Source: Hypsibius dujardini
Lineage: Eukaryota > Tardigrada > Eutardigrada > Parachela > Hypsibiidae
NCBI GenBank assembly: GCA_001579985.1
Contig: LRSR01008835.1
Span: 1-64,000, forward strand
Direction of reading: 5' to 3'
DNA length: 64,000 bases
Made by a program: the position numbers and the translations under genes. The notes beneath the pieces are model-generated. The model worked only from the letters and a program-made list of their open reading frames with translations, was not told the DNA's origin and ran no database searches. Shown here in pieces: positions 41,322 through 58,035 of this stretch. The first letter of the stretch is position 1. The number at the start of each line of letters is the position of its first letter.

Positions 41322-43710
41322 CTAATTGGTGTTAGTCGCCTCCGACGAGCAGTGCGAACACAGGTGCAGTGTCATCTTGCTTCCGTTGATGTGAAAACAG
41401 ACTCCGCCAATGTCCGCCTTGCTTTCGTCCGCACTGACGTGGGCATCGGTGGTGGTGGCGCCCGAGCCGGAAATGTGTCTTAGCATGCTGCGCGAGTCCA
41501 GCTGCAGCTTCTGTCCGGCATCCGCGAAAAAGGGCGCCTTCTTGAGATACTCCAGTAGTTGGACCGTGGTCTGCTGGCTCCGCACCAGGCTCCGTAGGTA
41601 GAGCGCATCCTCTCGCAGCTTCTCCACCTGTAGGGTCAAAACAATTTCAACCACCTTTCTTCTAAAATTACAATCCTCTAACTGAAACCGCTGAACGTAC
41701 CTGTGACTGTGAGGCCGCAGTGGCTCGTTCGAGATTCTCCGCCTCGGCTTTGAGCATCTCGCACTCCTGGATGAGTTGTTCCTCGCGGACCTTCTTCTTC
41801 TGACGGAGTTCGCGAGCGGCCACCGCGGGAGCACTCATAGAGACATCGCGTCGTTGGCGTTTGGCCGGTTCACCCGCGCTGGCAAAAGTGACGGTAGCGA
41901 TACGTGGCAACACAGGCAGACCTCCGACGCCGGGGATGCTGTGCACGGAGGATGATCCATCGGTGGGCGTGTCTGAGATGAAACTGCTCATGCTCTCCGT
42001 TTCATCGTCCTTCTCTTCCTCGTCGTCGTCGTCGTCGGAGGGACGCTTTTGGCGTTCCACGAGTGGGCGGGATGCAGGGAGGTCGTTCCTGTGCGTGAGC
42101 TTGCGTGATGGGATGGGACGGCGTTGTGAGGTGCGTACTGCAAAGACAAGGTCACATTTACGTCTTTCAGACATGATAGTCATCGATCTAAAGGAATTTA
42201 AAATTCTCTGTCGCAGTTTCAGTTGGGATTAGGCTGACAGTGGCAGCGAGGATAGACATAGAAACAGCCAGATCACAACATGTAGGGTATTGGTACCCAG
42301 ACAGGTACAAAGAATGCAGACAAGGCAATGTGAACATCACACACGCAAACATCGATGCAGACAGATCAAGCAAGGCAGGCAGGCACAAAACAACAAGACA
42401 CATCGTCAAGCAACCACCAAACACAGAAATCAGGTGACAAGGCAGCATACGATAGGGGAAAAAGTAGCCATATGATGGATACAGAAAACAGCGCAAGCAG
42501 GAAGACAGACAAATTAAAATGAAGGCACGGAAGTAGTCGGAACGCCAAAGAGCAATACGTTCGGAGACAGAGTTGCAGGATAGAACAAACGACAAACAAT
42601 CTGTACATGAAAAGCAGTCTACATGTTAATGTCTGTCTGTCTGACTGACTGATTGCATGTCTGGTTGAACAACAACAACAACACCGGTCAGGCAGATAGA
42701 CAGCCACGTAGAAGGACTTGATTTAAGTCAAATAATCAATCAATCAATCAACACTTCAACATGGCAATCAATGAAAAGGAAGATGGAAGTGCACTGTCAC
42801 ACAAACTAGTGCACAGCAGGTGCGCAGGTCCGTCTCGTCTCGCGTTATGCTCTTCAACACGGTCATCAACAAGGCAGGTGCGTAGAAGCTGTGCTCATCA
42901 TCCCCTCCAAAGGCATCATCATTCTCGTCTCATCTCATCAACGAAGGACGGACCCCATTCCTCCCGCCTAAAAGACATCTGCAAAAAGGCCTTCACAAAA
43001 CCAGCCGACCGCACAAGCAAACCCCCAAACTGCGACAGAAAATCCTATCCGATTGCTTTAAGCCAAGGGCAAAGACACCTACCTTGTGGAGGAGCAACCG
43101 AAGCGGTGGTGAGGCCTCCTCGCAACTCCTTCTCCTCTACATTCAAGACGGCGGGACTGTACGGCTCCTGTTTGATCAACATCTCCTTGGCCGGTAGAAT
43201 GGGCGTGTGGGTATAGTCAGCCGGTCCGGGGGAGCGCTGGGAGCTCGCCAACAGATAGGAGGGAAAGAGTGCTGCATCGCTGCTCTCGGGATTTAAACTG
43301 CTCCAATGGCCTCCCCCATTGACATCATACTCATAATCGTAAGCATCTACCTGACCAGCAACCATCTCATCCCCGCCTAGAGGACTCAAGCAAGCCAACA
43401 CATCACCTTCTTGATGGACTTGTTCCTCTCCCACCGATCCCAAAAAGGGATCGGCGGTGAGCAAGTATTCATTGCTCCACAAGTAGTTACCGGCTTTTCC
43501 CCCTCCAACGCCTCCAACGCCTCCTTCCATGGCGGTGTAGTCGGGCACGGCGCCAAACACATCGTCAAAGGTGGTCTGATGGAGTTGTTGAGGATTGTTG
43601 ATGAGGCCCAAGGACGTGGGAGAGACGTCTTCGTTCTGATCATCATACCACATGGACTTTAGCAAGGCCATGCCCTCCGCAAACTCCTCTTCACTACTAC
43701 ACATCATCAT
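41322..43710 (-). CDS. bZIP transcription factor, ATF4-like
   Basis: Nuclear leucine-zipper factor; ATF4 family members drive the amino-acid and integrated stress response. Exons (minus): 43710-43083, 42137-41701, 41627-41322; phases agree; 456 aa. An acidic, Ser/Pro/Gly-rich activation region is followed by a poly-Asp/Glu tract, the basic region AARELRQKKK and leucines at heptad positions: L in REEQL, then +7, +14, +28 and +35 (Ser at +21), the zipper being split by an intron after SQSQ. The RQKK block and zipper start resemble ATF4. The position of the invariant basic-region Asn is Pro here. The start is the first of three consecutive ATGs; an upstream ORF overlaps it by four bases. It could alternatively be another small bZIP class; the bZIP call itself is firm. 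Confidence 0.75.
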
Positions 43711-43784
43711 GATATACTCACCTCCAACAAGGCCTGGGACGAGACCAGCCACCGAGCGGAAGAGTATTCGGACGAATTCACCAT
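43707..43784 (-). promoter_or_regulatory. Overlapping upstream ORF (uORF2), 25 codons
   Basis: An ATG at 43784 opens a 25-codon frame whose TGA at 43709-43707 overlaps the main ATG at 43710 (ATGA overlap). In ATF4 genes of animals an inhibitory uORF overlaps the main start out of frame and is bypassed when eIF2 is phosphorylated. The arrangement here is the same, although the overlap is much shorter than in vertebrates. A donor-like GAG|GTGAGT lies within it. Confidence 0.6.
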
Positions 43785-43804
43785 GTGAGACGGCAAATCG
43801 CCAG

Positions 43805-45075
43805 TCAGCAATAAGGAATCAACACACACCTGAAAAGAGGAATCAAATTAGAGATGATACATTAAAAGCTATTTCTCTGGGGCTGGGGAAAATGATTTGA
43901 TCCGGAAGACATCGATAACGACGTGAGAGGTAATATAAAGCGGAACTTTTACGACAATCCATCAATCAACCACCAAATTATAAAAAAAAGTCTGACTGCT
44001 TTGGTAAGAGTATATGAAGATCTCTTCGGCGCTGATATCGCCCAATTCTCTTCATTTAAATAACTTCTAAACGTAGGAGCAAATATATTCTAGAAGGAAA
44101 AGTTGAAGAAAATGCCAAATACATCACTGGAAATTCTCAATGAAATAATGTCAGTAAACATGATGACTTCAAGTCAATCAATCAATCAATCAATCGATCA
44201 ACCGACCGGTGTACGATCAATCAAATAGCCCGGTGGATCAAAAACTGTTCATCTCTCACGATTGCTCCAGGGATGTTTACTTTATACCATTTCGAACAGC
44301 ATTGTGGAAATATATTCCGATAAGAAAAAGTAAAATATCCCAAAACTAAAGCTACAAATTGATAAGAGAAATTTAAAGGATGAAAAGGTCAAACTGTCCA
44401 CTTTCTGTGTGTTTTGATCGTTTAAATGTTTTAAACTTATTAGTAAATAATAAGCAGATTGATAATGAATCTCAATGGTTGTCATGTGATGAAATCGTAG
44501 AGGAAGATGCTCTCAAAATGGCGAAAAGGGAATAAGTGAGAATAAAGAGAATAAATTAAGTTAATCAAGTAATCAATCAAGTAATCAATCGAAAAGCCAA
44601 ATGATATAACAAAAAAAATGGGTCCCTTAATCAGGCTAAAAATCAACTCTAAAATTGATAACTTTGTGCCCTCCTTCGGCTTTACCAACACCCTCAGAGC
44701 TCAGCGGGAAACTTTGAAGTGGATGGGAGTTGGAAATATAAAGTGAAAGTAGCAAACACTTGATGAGATGAAGTCTCGCTTTTAAAAATGGCCACTTTCC
44801 CCCCAGCCTCATCAAAACCACCCATTTCCCTCTAAAATAACATTATTCTCGTAGGTGTCTTACCTCAATCGACGAAAGGATTGACCGTGGATGTAGAAAA
44901 CAGTAGGATCAGTTAACAAACGTAAGAAAAGAGATGAAACTTGAGGACGAAAAATGTTTTTTGAAATAAGGAATTTGCTTAGTGCTTTCATCGCACAGTG
45001 AAAAAGCGTAGTGAAAACGCCGTAAAGTGAGTACTGAAAGGCTAGTAATGACAGACGGGCGGCCAACCTCAGCAT
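43805..45075 (-). promoter_or_regulatory. Upstream ORF 1 in the spliced leader exon
   Basis: The 5' exon ends at a good donor (AG|GTAAGA at 44863) and joins an acceptor before 43829. Across that junction a frame from ATG 45075 (or an internal ATG) runs to TGA 43807-43805, 78 codons at most, ending 20 bases before uORF2. If the transcript starts inside this exon, a shorter uORF1 results. This matches the uORF1-uORF2 order of ATF4 leaders. Confidence 0.45.
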
Positions 45076-46089
45076 ATGTTCTCAAACAGGAACCGACTGA
45101 ATGCTCCTACTACGTTTATGTCTACTGTGCGGGTTCTACGATGACATCATCTCACTCACTCCGCTTGCGATGAATAATCCAATCACGATGACGGGGTGGG
45201 ACTTGGAATTTCCCCCGGTATGGTGTTAACTTCGTTCGGGATTCGTTGATATGGAGAAGACAGCGGCCAATCAGAAATCGCCATTGGGTTAAACCACAAC
45301 AAATCACAAAGTGAAATAATTGTTCGCCTTCCCTCCATTTATTTGTTCTGAAAATGTGCTTCTAAAACGATGCCTTTATGCGTTCTAACTTCTGCTATAC
45401 AAAATGGGAATGTCAATTCAATTGTCGACACATTTAGTGGTTGGACGCACGGTGGTGGACTTTACGCTGAATGCAATTGACCGATTCGGACTTTGGGAGT
45501 CGCCGCGCCAGCAACAACTTCCCACACTTCATTGATTGCTCCGAAATAATTGTTACTTACACGGAGCTCGCAGGTGGGTTCGAATGACAGAGGAGATCAA
45601 TCGTCTCGTATTAGTAGTTTGATCCTGTTGGCCGTCCATTAGTTGATTGATTGGCCATTGTGGCGTCCCATTGATCGACCGATTGCACAGAATGTATTTC
45701 TCAAGGGGCCACAAACAACCGATCAATTGATACTTAAGCAGGCCGAGTGATGAAAACGTCTTTGTATTTGTATCTGCCCTGACAATTTATGAATTTGTTA
45801 GTTTGGAATTAGATTGTTGTATTTCTTTACAATTGGGCGTTCGTGAGGTATGACTAGCTGACGAATGAGTGTTTGTATTTTGTTGGAAGCCTTTTCCGCT
45901 AATACGTCAATCAATCCGAGATCGTGCAAGTGACTTTCACGACAGCAAATCAATCAATCAATCAAACACACATTACTTGAGTTTATTCTTCAACTGAAAT
46001 TAGTTCTTTCCTCCCTTCCTTTTTAGGGTGAAACAACTGAATCAGCAAGGGATAGATCGGACGAATCGGAGTCTTTTCCAGCTCAAGGA
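45076..46089. promoter_or_regulatory. Divergent promoter region of the bZIP gene and REV1
   Basis: About 1 kb between two divergently transcribed genes. GATGACATCATC at 45140-45151 is a near-palindromic CRE/ATF-type site (TGACATCA core) about 65 bases upstream of the first leader ATG of the bZIP gene. A strong acceptor (pyrimidine tract then TTTTTAG at 46026) precedes the REV1 start, so REV1 probably has an upstream untranslated exon here. (AATC)n tracts occur near 45947. Confidence 0.45.
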
Positions 46090-50987
<4,898 letters not shown>

Positions 50988-51436
50988 TGTAATTATTTCT
51001 CTGTGGCTCTCACATTTCTGACCAACGTTATGAAGAAATTCTTCAAGTAAAAATGGAATATTCGGAATGCCTGTAACATTCTATAGGGATTTTATCAATA
51101 CAGACAATGTCCCCAGCTGTGTCGTTTGCTTACATGTTCACAATTAGAATGACAACAACTTTGGCAGGATTGCTTATGCAGTGCTTAATCTGTGAAGTGA
51201 AATGAGGCCAATCGTTTAGGAAAGGCGTTGGAAAGGGCCGTCCATCAGCTTAACGGGAGTTCCGGCCCGACGCCATCGTAACAATCTACATACGCCTCCA
51301 CCCACTCTTCCTTTCCACAGGGGGATGCGGTATCTATATTTACCTATATTCCATGAGCCTGATGGTGATTCCGCCTTTTCCGCACTCCAACTTGATAAAG
51401 GATAGCTGGAACAAATTGGTTCGCCAACGCCTGTTA

Positions 51437-51723
51437 AGGCGCTGTTATAGTTTGTAAGGCCGATTGGATGAGACGTGAGATGAGATGTTGGAAAACAAGC
51501 TTGTTTCACAATGCGCGATCTCATCCAGACTGCAAAGCTTGCACGTGCAAATTTTCAGCGTTGTTTGGCGTAATTATTATAAATCGAAGACGTGAGATCT
51601 CACTTTGTTGCTGTTTTTCTCTTTTGAAATAAAAAAAAGACGCTATTATAGTTGTGAGATTGTACGTTGGATGAGAGGTTTTTTGTCTCACGAGAGCATT
51701 TCTTACAAACTATAAACGGGCCT
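51437..51723. mobile_element. MITE, PIF/Harbinger type, 287 bp
   Basis: Terminal inverted repeats: AGGCGCTGTTATAGTTTG on the left against AGGCCCGTTTATAGTTTG read from the right, with TTA on both outer sides (51434-51436 and 51724-51726). A 3-bp TTA target duplication is typical of PIF/Harbinger elements. There is no coding capacity, so it needs a partner transposase. TIR mismatches are few, so it is moderately young. Confidence 0.8.
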
Positions 51724-52964
51724 TTAGAGAAGAAATGTTATATCATTTACCAAATTTATTAACTATAAGCTAAACGTTTTGGTTAACAAACTTTTTGGTT
51801 CAGAAAAGCTCATAAGACGAAAGAACAATTCATCTACGAGTTAATTTCAATCAAAAAGAGATGGCTTCATTATTAATAATCACTGATGGATCCCCGCAGA
51901 AATGAAGTGATGTTTGAAGGATTCACCTGGCCTGATATATAATTACCAACCGGTGTGTCCATAGACGCGTCTTGACCTTCCGGTACGGGGGGGGGGCAAG
52001 ATTTTAGTAAAAATCCATGGGGGAGCGTTGGTATGATTTAGCTATTTTAACTCTAAAAAACGTCAGGGGGTACCCTTGGGTCACTTTTTCGATTTCGGAG
52101 GGGGGGGGGCAATTGCCCACTTGCCACCCCTTAGTACGCGCTACTGGATGTGTCATGCGCCTCACCGTGGGATTCTTCATACGTCCTGCTGATTTATACC
52201 GTTCTTCTATTCTCAATATTCGGCAAAAAGGGCAGACGGCTTTGAGGTGCAATTTTGATGTTGTCTTCTGCGCCCTTGACGTGAATCAGCTGCATCCGCA
52301 CGGCCTCAGCTAAGCACCCGCAAACGATACGTAAGTTCAGCTCCTCAATCCTTCAAATTTCAAGGATTATTTGAGTGAACAAAAGTTTGTTTGTTTAAAA
52401 CGAAAGCCACATAGCTAGTATTCAAAATAAAAGATTAGTAAAACATCCTAATATTTCAAGTCAATTTAGTGGTATTTTAACCCGTTTAATCACGACTTGT
52501 ATTTTTGCGACTTTTATTTAAAATAATAAGCCTTTTTTTGAGCCATTTAAAGTAGTTCTTAAATTTTATTTAAACAACACAACTATAAAAAATTACAAGA
52601 ACTCGGATAGAATCGTTTGAGTGCATCCCAATGTGTTCAGTTAAGGATGTTAACAGTCTTAAATTAGTATATAAAAATGCATTATAATTCAGCAATATTA
52701 AATGAACAAGTTAACAACGTAATCTACCTACGATACAGTAAAGGAGGTGACTGACAAGTAGGTATGACAAAATTTGTATACGTCCTTTTTCATAGGGACC
52801 ATTTTTTCTTAATATGCACGCGTTTTCACATGTTGGGCACCGGAATATCTTGCCTATGCACAAGGTTTGGAGTTTGGAACGAAAGTAAGCGCTTTCCATG
52901 ATGACCTCTTGTTTCTGCAACTGCATAAAATCCCAACTGCTCGGCGTTGCGGATGTTGCTTAGC

Positions 52965-53115
52965 GTCTTTGACGTTGTCTCTCGTTGCACATGTTGCCCT
53001 CGATGCCATATGTTGCTTACATTGCCGTAAGTTGTTGATGTTGCCTTACGTTGCTGACGTTGTCCCACGTTGCCGACGTTGCTCTACGTTGTTGACGTTT
53101 TCCCACGGTGTGGAT
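52965..53115. repeat. Degenerate GTTG-rich minisatellite
   Basis: About ten irregular copies of a unit close to ACGTTGCTGACGTTG with spacing of 12-18 bases. No coding frame makes sense of it. Confidence 0.6.
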
Positions 53116-54942
53116 GTTGTTCCCCGCAAAAATAGCCGGCTACTGAGGGCTTCTTGCGCGCAAAAAAATGCACTATAAGAGCTTCGCAAATGTAATTTGC
53201 TAGTGCGGATTGAAAATTATGGGACCGCAAATTTCAATAATTTTTCCTTTGATTTTACTTCGAAACTGCGTTAAACGGTCATTGTGTGGAATAATTGGAA
53301 CTTCGGTACGAGGCAAAGGCCCTTAACTAGGTCGTTTTAGAAATCGTAACATAACCAGGCTGGCAGGCCAGCAGGTAGCGCTTAAATTTAAATTAAATTG
53401 TTTTTGCGAAACCAACCCAGAGAAATGGAACCGAAGTGGCGCCTCTACCGGACTGCTTGCACGCTTTTCCATTGGGGTTCTTCCCTTCCTTTTTTGGACC
53501 CGAATTCAAACTGTGAGGCTTGGGAACGAACTAAAATGGATCAAAGAATTTTTCTGAATGTTTTCAAGCCATCTGCTATGGCTAGATTTCTGAAACTGTC
53601 TAGTTAAAGGCCTTTATCTGATATGCAAACAAAAGCCCATGCAAATTTGGAAGCTGTAAATGTTGGCACTCAGCAGGGTGGATGAAAAAAAGGTGAACCA
53701 ACAACAAAAAACGGGCATAAAGTTACAAATACATGTAGCAGAAAAGAAAACGTATAGTCCATACTTTCTTTGCTTAAAGCAAGCGGTAACGACATCGCAA
53801 TTCGCGAACATACTAGTATTTCTCAAAAAAACAAATCAACAGTCTAGCAGAGTCAAATTAAACGTGGAATCAAAACTGGGTTGTTGCTGATTTAACGGAA
53901 CATGAAGGGAGACAATAGAAGTGCTGGTCGTTGCTAAAATCCGATGTTTTTAGTATCGGGTGCATGCGCGTTCGGAAAAAACGAAAAATAAATGAGGTAG
54001 TATATGTGTTAAGATAAAATTATCACAACATCCGGCTAAATTATTGCCAAGTATGACATTAAAATGTGCACGTTTAGATTACTGTCTACCATTAACTTCA
54101 TAGTCTGCTTGTTTGTCTCATTGTCTAAGTGTCTGCATAATTTATATGTTGCCAGTTCGCTCACTGCCTCAGTCACGTAAGCCGAACTCCCCCAGCTTTT
54201 TCTCAAAAATCTGGATCTAGCTGCCACTTTTGCTGGTCCCCCTCTAGAATGAAGGCCGTGTTATACTTTTATGATCAGAAATAATAAACTTGATGCTGGT
54301 ATTTCATCGTTTCCAAGCGGGACTCGCATGACACATGCATGCAAATAGCTCGAGGCCACTCACAATTATTCTCAAATTTAAAAATCAGGGGACGTATTGT
54401 ACGCATTTACTCGTAGCGAATTTCTCAAGGCTTCATTTTTCCTCAGTAAATTTAGAAACCGGTTTTAGGCAGACTTGCACCGCCTATTACCACCCATTTC
54501 AGGCTAGCTTGAACAAAATTAATCCGAGAAAAACAGGTTGTTGTTGAGCAAACAAATGATCTCTGAAATGTGTGAAATAGACCGAAAACGTAGTAGACGG
54601 CCTTCAGCCCAGCGATGCGATATCTCACGAAAAGATATTTTTGAGTAAAGTCGTACGCAATTACGTTAAAAAACCTCACTTAACTTGGGTAAGATCGCAA
54701 TAGGGCAATAAAAACCGAACGTCGGTAAACATATTTTTATAAAAACAAACTTCTACAAGTATGTTATATGTGGTTAAGACTGCCAATTACAAATTTTTGT
54801 GGAAACAAATGGGTAACAGTTTTTTGACACTGCTCAACTGTATAATAATAATAAGCTCAACATTGCAAGTGTAAACTGCAACCTCGATTTCAAACGATAC
54901 TTCAATTTGATTTCAGTATTTGACCATCTCAAACATTATAAC

Positions 54943-56477
54943 TTAGTATATATTTCGATGAACATCCTCTGAACCTTGTCGACAATAATAATACTGTGGG
55001 TTTAAGTAGATCAATTTCATCATTGCGTTAGCGGAGTTGTTGCAAGTTTCGAAAAGGAGTTTTTCTTTTAAGAATTCTTCCAAATGACCAGAATAAGCCA
55101 TACGTACACCAGAACATAATTTTTTATCAATAAATATAACTGTAAGCCATCGTTCGGTCCAGTATGTTCCCACATACATGTCATGTTTTGCGCGATCGAG
55201 ATAACCAAAAGCTTCTTTCGCAATTCCAATAACATGCATGAAACTTTTATGGCACTAGGACAAAAACGAGGCATCAAACGTGTTTTCATTCATCACTGTT
55301 TCTCATCACATATCAAATACAACGCAGGCAAAGTTATGCTTCCTAAACGCTACCAGTAAGCGCCTTTGTACTGTGTATTCAAACGAGTTTTGCGACGAAC
55401 TCAACATTTTGTTAAATATTTCGGACACAGATGTATACAACCACAACTATTTTGCAAATGATTTTGCACACTGCCAAAAAAAACCAGTTTTGACGCACAA
55501 CCGGAATTGTGGGTTTCAGTAACACATTTGTCGATGAGCATTCTAGAGAGTATCTGTATGTTGTGGCTGGGCTAGCGCAGTAGCCTTTTCAGAATCGTTT
55601 TAAATATGGATTGGACAAAAGGAAACATTAGACAACTGCTTTCTGATGTTATGAATTCTTTCATATGCTAGTGTTTACCATACAATATATCTCATTTTTT
55701 AGCTAAGTAAAGTACAGAATTTTTACATTGTCAACAAAACATGTGTCTTATATTTGTTCGTTTTTAACGGAGTTTATCAGCAGTCTATTTATTTCTATGA
55801 AGGACTTAATATTAACTTGCTAATAAAATCTTTGTTTACGAAACAATCTCTTTCTGACACCGCGTAAACGGAGGAAACTCCTTCAGAAGCTTCATGAGCG
55901 CAGATAACTTCGTCCAAATTTGTTAGCGTAGTCCTAACTATATCTTTTCTTAATCATCAAGTCGAAAACCAGGGACGCAAACGAAGCTTGCAGCTCAACG
56001 AAATTACTTTCAGGAAATTTGAATTTCATGTTCGATTTTGCAAATTTGCTCAGGCTTGCCATCGTTTGCATATTGAAGAGCAAAATTGTTGTAAAGCCAC
56101 AATTACAAACTGCTCCTCTTGGTTAGCTCATGACACAATGTTTATGCTTCTTAATTCCCCAGCGCGTCTAGTCACGTTAATCTATCATGGGCCAAATTGG
56201 AAGCAGTCGCAACAACGCTGACATATCAGATATATTTTTTTCATTCACAAATTTATCTTAGCGCTACAATAAGTTTGAAATCATTTAAAAGCCTATTTGT
56301 TTTGTATTTGATATGCATGTACTTACATTGAGAACCAAATTCCCACCGTTTATCGAACGAAAGTGGTATATCGCTTTTGCAGAGCATGTCGTAAAATTTT
56401 ACGTTGGAGCCATCTGTAGCGCTGCTTAGTTTTTGGTCTTCTCTATTTGGTTTACAATCGGTCTTGCAGCTGTATGT
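54943..56477 (-). CDS. Possible exons of an unidentified secreted Cys-containing protein
   Basis: Three minus-strand exons join in phase: 56477-56327, 55937-55840 and 55254-54943 (stop at 54943). Each has an acceptor and a donor or stop. Together they give about 186 residues with at least ten Cys, mixed charge and no repeats; the last exon is helical with Trp, Tyr and Phe (for example YVGTYWTERW). The start exon is missing. They lie downstream of the defensin-like exon on the same strand and could belong to the same transcript, but the DNA between does not read cleanly, so I keep them apart. I recognise no family. This might be a decayed gene. Confidence 0.4.
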
Positions 56478-56881
56478 CTGGTTTGTGTAAAAGTAGCAGA
56501 ATTATTCGACCAGTGATTGATCATCTGTGAATGACTTGTTTAAAAAAAGTTTACAAAAAATAATGCAAAATAAAATTCTGGAATGCATTCAGCTCCGTTT
56601 TGTTTTTTTGTTGTGACAAACGGGGCTATAACAAGCACAAGTTGTTTCACGTACCATGTTCGGATGAAGAATTGAACACTGTTAGATAAATCTTGTTCAT
56701 GAATTTGATCAAGCCACCGTGACACAAATTTTTGGACGCTTAGTAGTGATTCCAGAACGCAAAGAGGCGCATCATTTTTGACGTATTTTCATTTAAAACA
56801 TTAAGCTGCTGGCTGCTAGATTCACTCTCATATTCAATTGACGAAAACTGACAGAGATTCAATCCACTACTCAAAATCTGA

Positions 56882-57163
56882 TTACCTTAAATAACAGTGA
56901 TTCTCAAATAATATCCAATTATTCGAACCGGCTTTATTGATTGTCGCACATCCGTTACAGTAGCACACTTGAGTACTTTTAAACGGTCCGCATTTTCCAG
57001 TAGTCCCTAAGAAATCCTCAATGCATGAATTGGTGCACTCAGCATCGGAGTCGCAGGATGCAGCAGAACTGCTTACACACATGTTATTAACCGTCCGACT
57101 ATCATTTGTTTTCGTGAAGAGGATAAACGATGTCAAAAATATGGCGAAGATTATATCCCACAT
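56882..57163 (-). CDS. Drosomycin-type defensin-like secreted peptide
   Basis: An ATG-started frame of 93 codons. Residues 1-22 form a clear signal peptide (hydrophobic IIFAIFLTSFILF). The mature part has eight Cys spaced C-x7-C-x5-C-x3-C-x10-C-x8-C-x-C-x2-C, the CS-alpha-beta pattern (CxxxC and CxC) of drosomycin and plant-type defensins, ending CYCNGC where drosomycin ends CWCEGC. Such peptides are mostly antifungal; some act on ion channels. A 21-residue tail with one further Cys follows, which drosomycin lacks; the last codon before the stop overlaps a donor-like AG|GTAATC, so the true C-terminus may be spliced. Its neighbour 870 bp away is the divergent astacin-lectin gene. Confidence 0.65.
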   Translation of the reverse strand: MWDIIFAIFLTSFILFTKTNDSRTVNNMCVSSSAASCDSDAECTNSCIEDFLGTTGKCGPFKSTQVCYCNGCATINKAGSNNWILFENHCYLR

Positions 57164-58035
57164 TGTGACACTTGCGAGAAATAAACCCAGAACGAACCAC
57201 TCTACACCAACTAAATGACGGATATGCTTATTTTTGGTATATGGACGGTTTCTGGATCTGATAAATAAAATATACCATAAACCTTTGTTGGATCGTTCAC
57301 ACCCGTATACACACCAAATAAAATGTGAACAATATCTGTGACTCCTTCTATTATTGGCTGAAAATGATCAACTCTGCTTGTTCTATCCTAGTTCAAAAAC
57401 TACTCTAGAAATAAACGAGATACGGCGATTCTGACTAGCCATAAAGAACCTGTTCTTGCGTAAACATTCTGTTGAAGAACAAGTATTCTAGCGTTTTCAT
57501 ATTTTGCGTTTTAATTTTAGTCTCCGACTGAAACTGGTGATTGACAATTTCCTCCCGAGGAGTTTGCGAGAAAAAAAGTTGAAAACTTCCGGCCTCCAAA
57601 TAGTTCTTCCGTGTTTTCTCTCAAGTAAAAAAATATCAGGATTTTTTAACGAATGAGGTCTCTTTTCTTCACCCATCAGACTGCGCTGTACATGAGACCT
57701 GTTTCTTTCTCTACAAAGAACCGAACTTTGTGGCGGTGATGTGAACAAATCACGGTTTTCTTACAGACACCATAACATGCAGTAAAAAAATTGTCGCCGT
57801 TAGCATTTATCTCACTGATTAGTCATGCTTTACGGGAGATAAACTGGTTATAGGTCCTAGCAAACTCTCTTTGTCTGTACAACCCTTAATGTTCGGAAAC
57901 GGCAGAAGTGCGGCATTTTCTTTCAACCAGAAGTATGCTCGATAGAAAACGACACATTCTTCGAATTTTCTCTCGAAACTATTACTGTAACTAAATAAAT
58001 ATTTTACGTTTGCATCTCACAAGGGAATTGCGACA
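57164..58035. promoter_or_regulatory. Intergenic region of two divergent secreted-protein genes
   Basis: About 870 bases between the start codons of the defensin-like gene (minus) and the astacin-lectin gene (plus). I see no defensible core promoter or immune-type (NF-kB, GATA) cluster. Only short chance ORFs occur. Confidence 0.4.

Larger units (their letters stand above)
50988..54942. other. Intergenic, repeat-bearing DNA
   Basis: About 4 kb with no supported gene. It holds a MITE at 51437-51723, poly-G tracts at 51987 and 52098 flanking a dispersed-repeat-like segment, and a degenerate GTTG minisatellite near 53 kb. A minus-strand open stretch near 52720-52920 contains a CxxC...C pattern but is too short to assign. 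Confidence 0.5.

Noticed and set aside
43716-43722. Donor-like GAG|GTGAGT just before the bZIP start, which could splice to nearby AG sites
   Set aside because: The in-phase introns it would make are 25-36 nt, too short to be credible; kept only as a remark on the uORF.
55988-56221. Plus-strand ORF with coding-like composition
   Set aside because: No convincing start or splice partner, and the minus-strand exons around it fit better; unresolved rather than supported.
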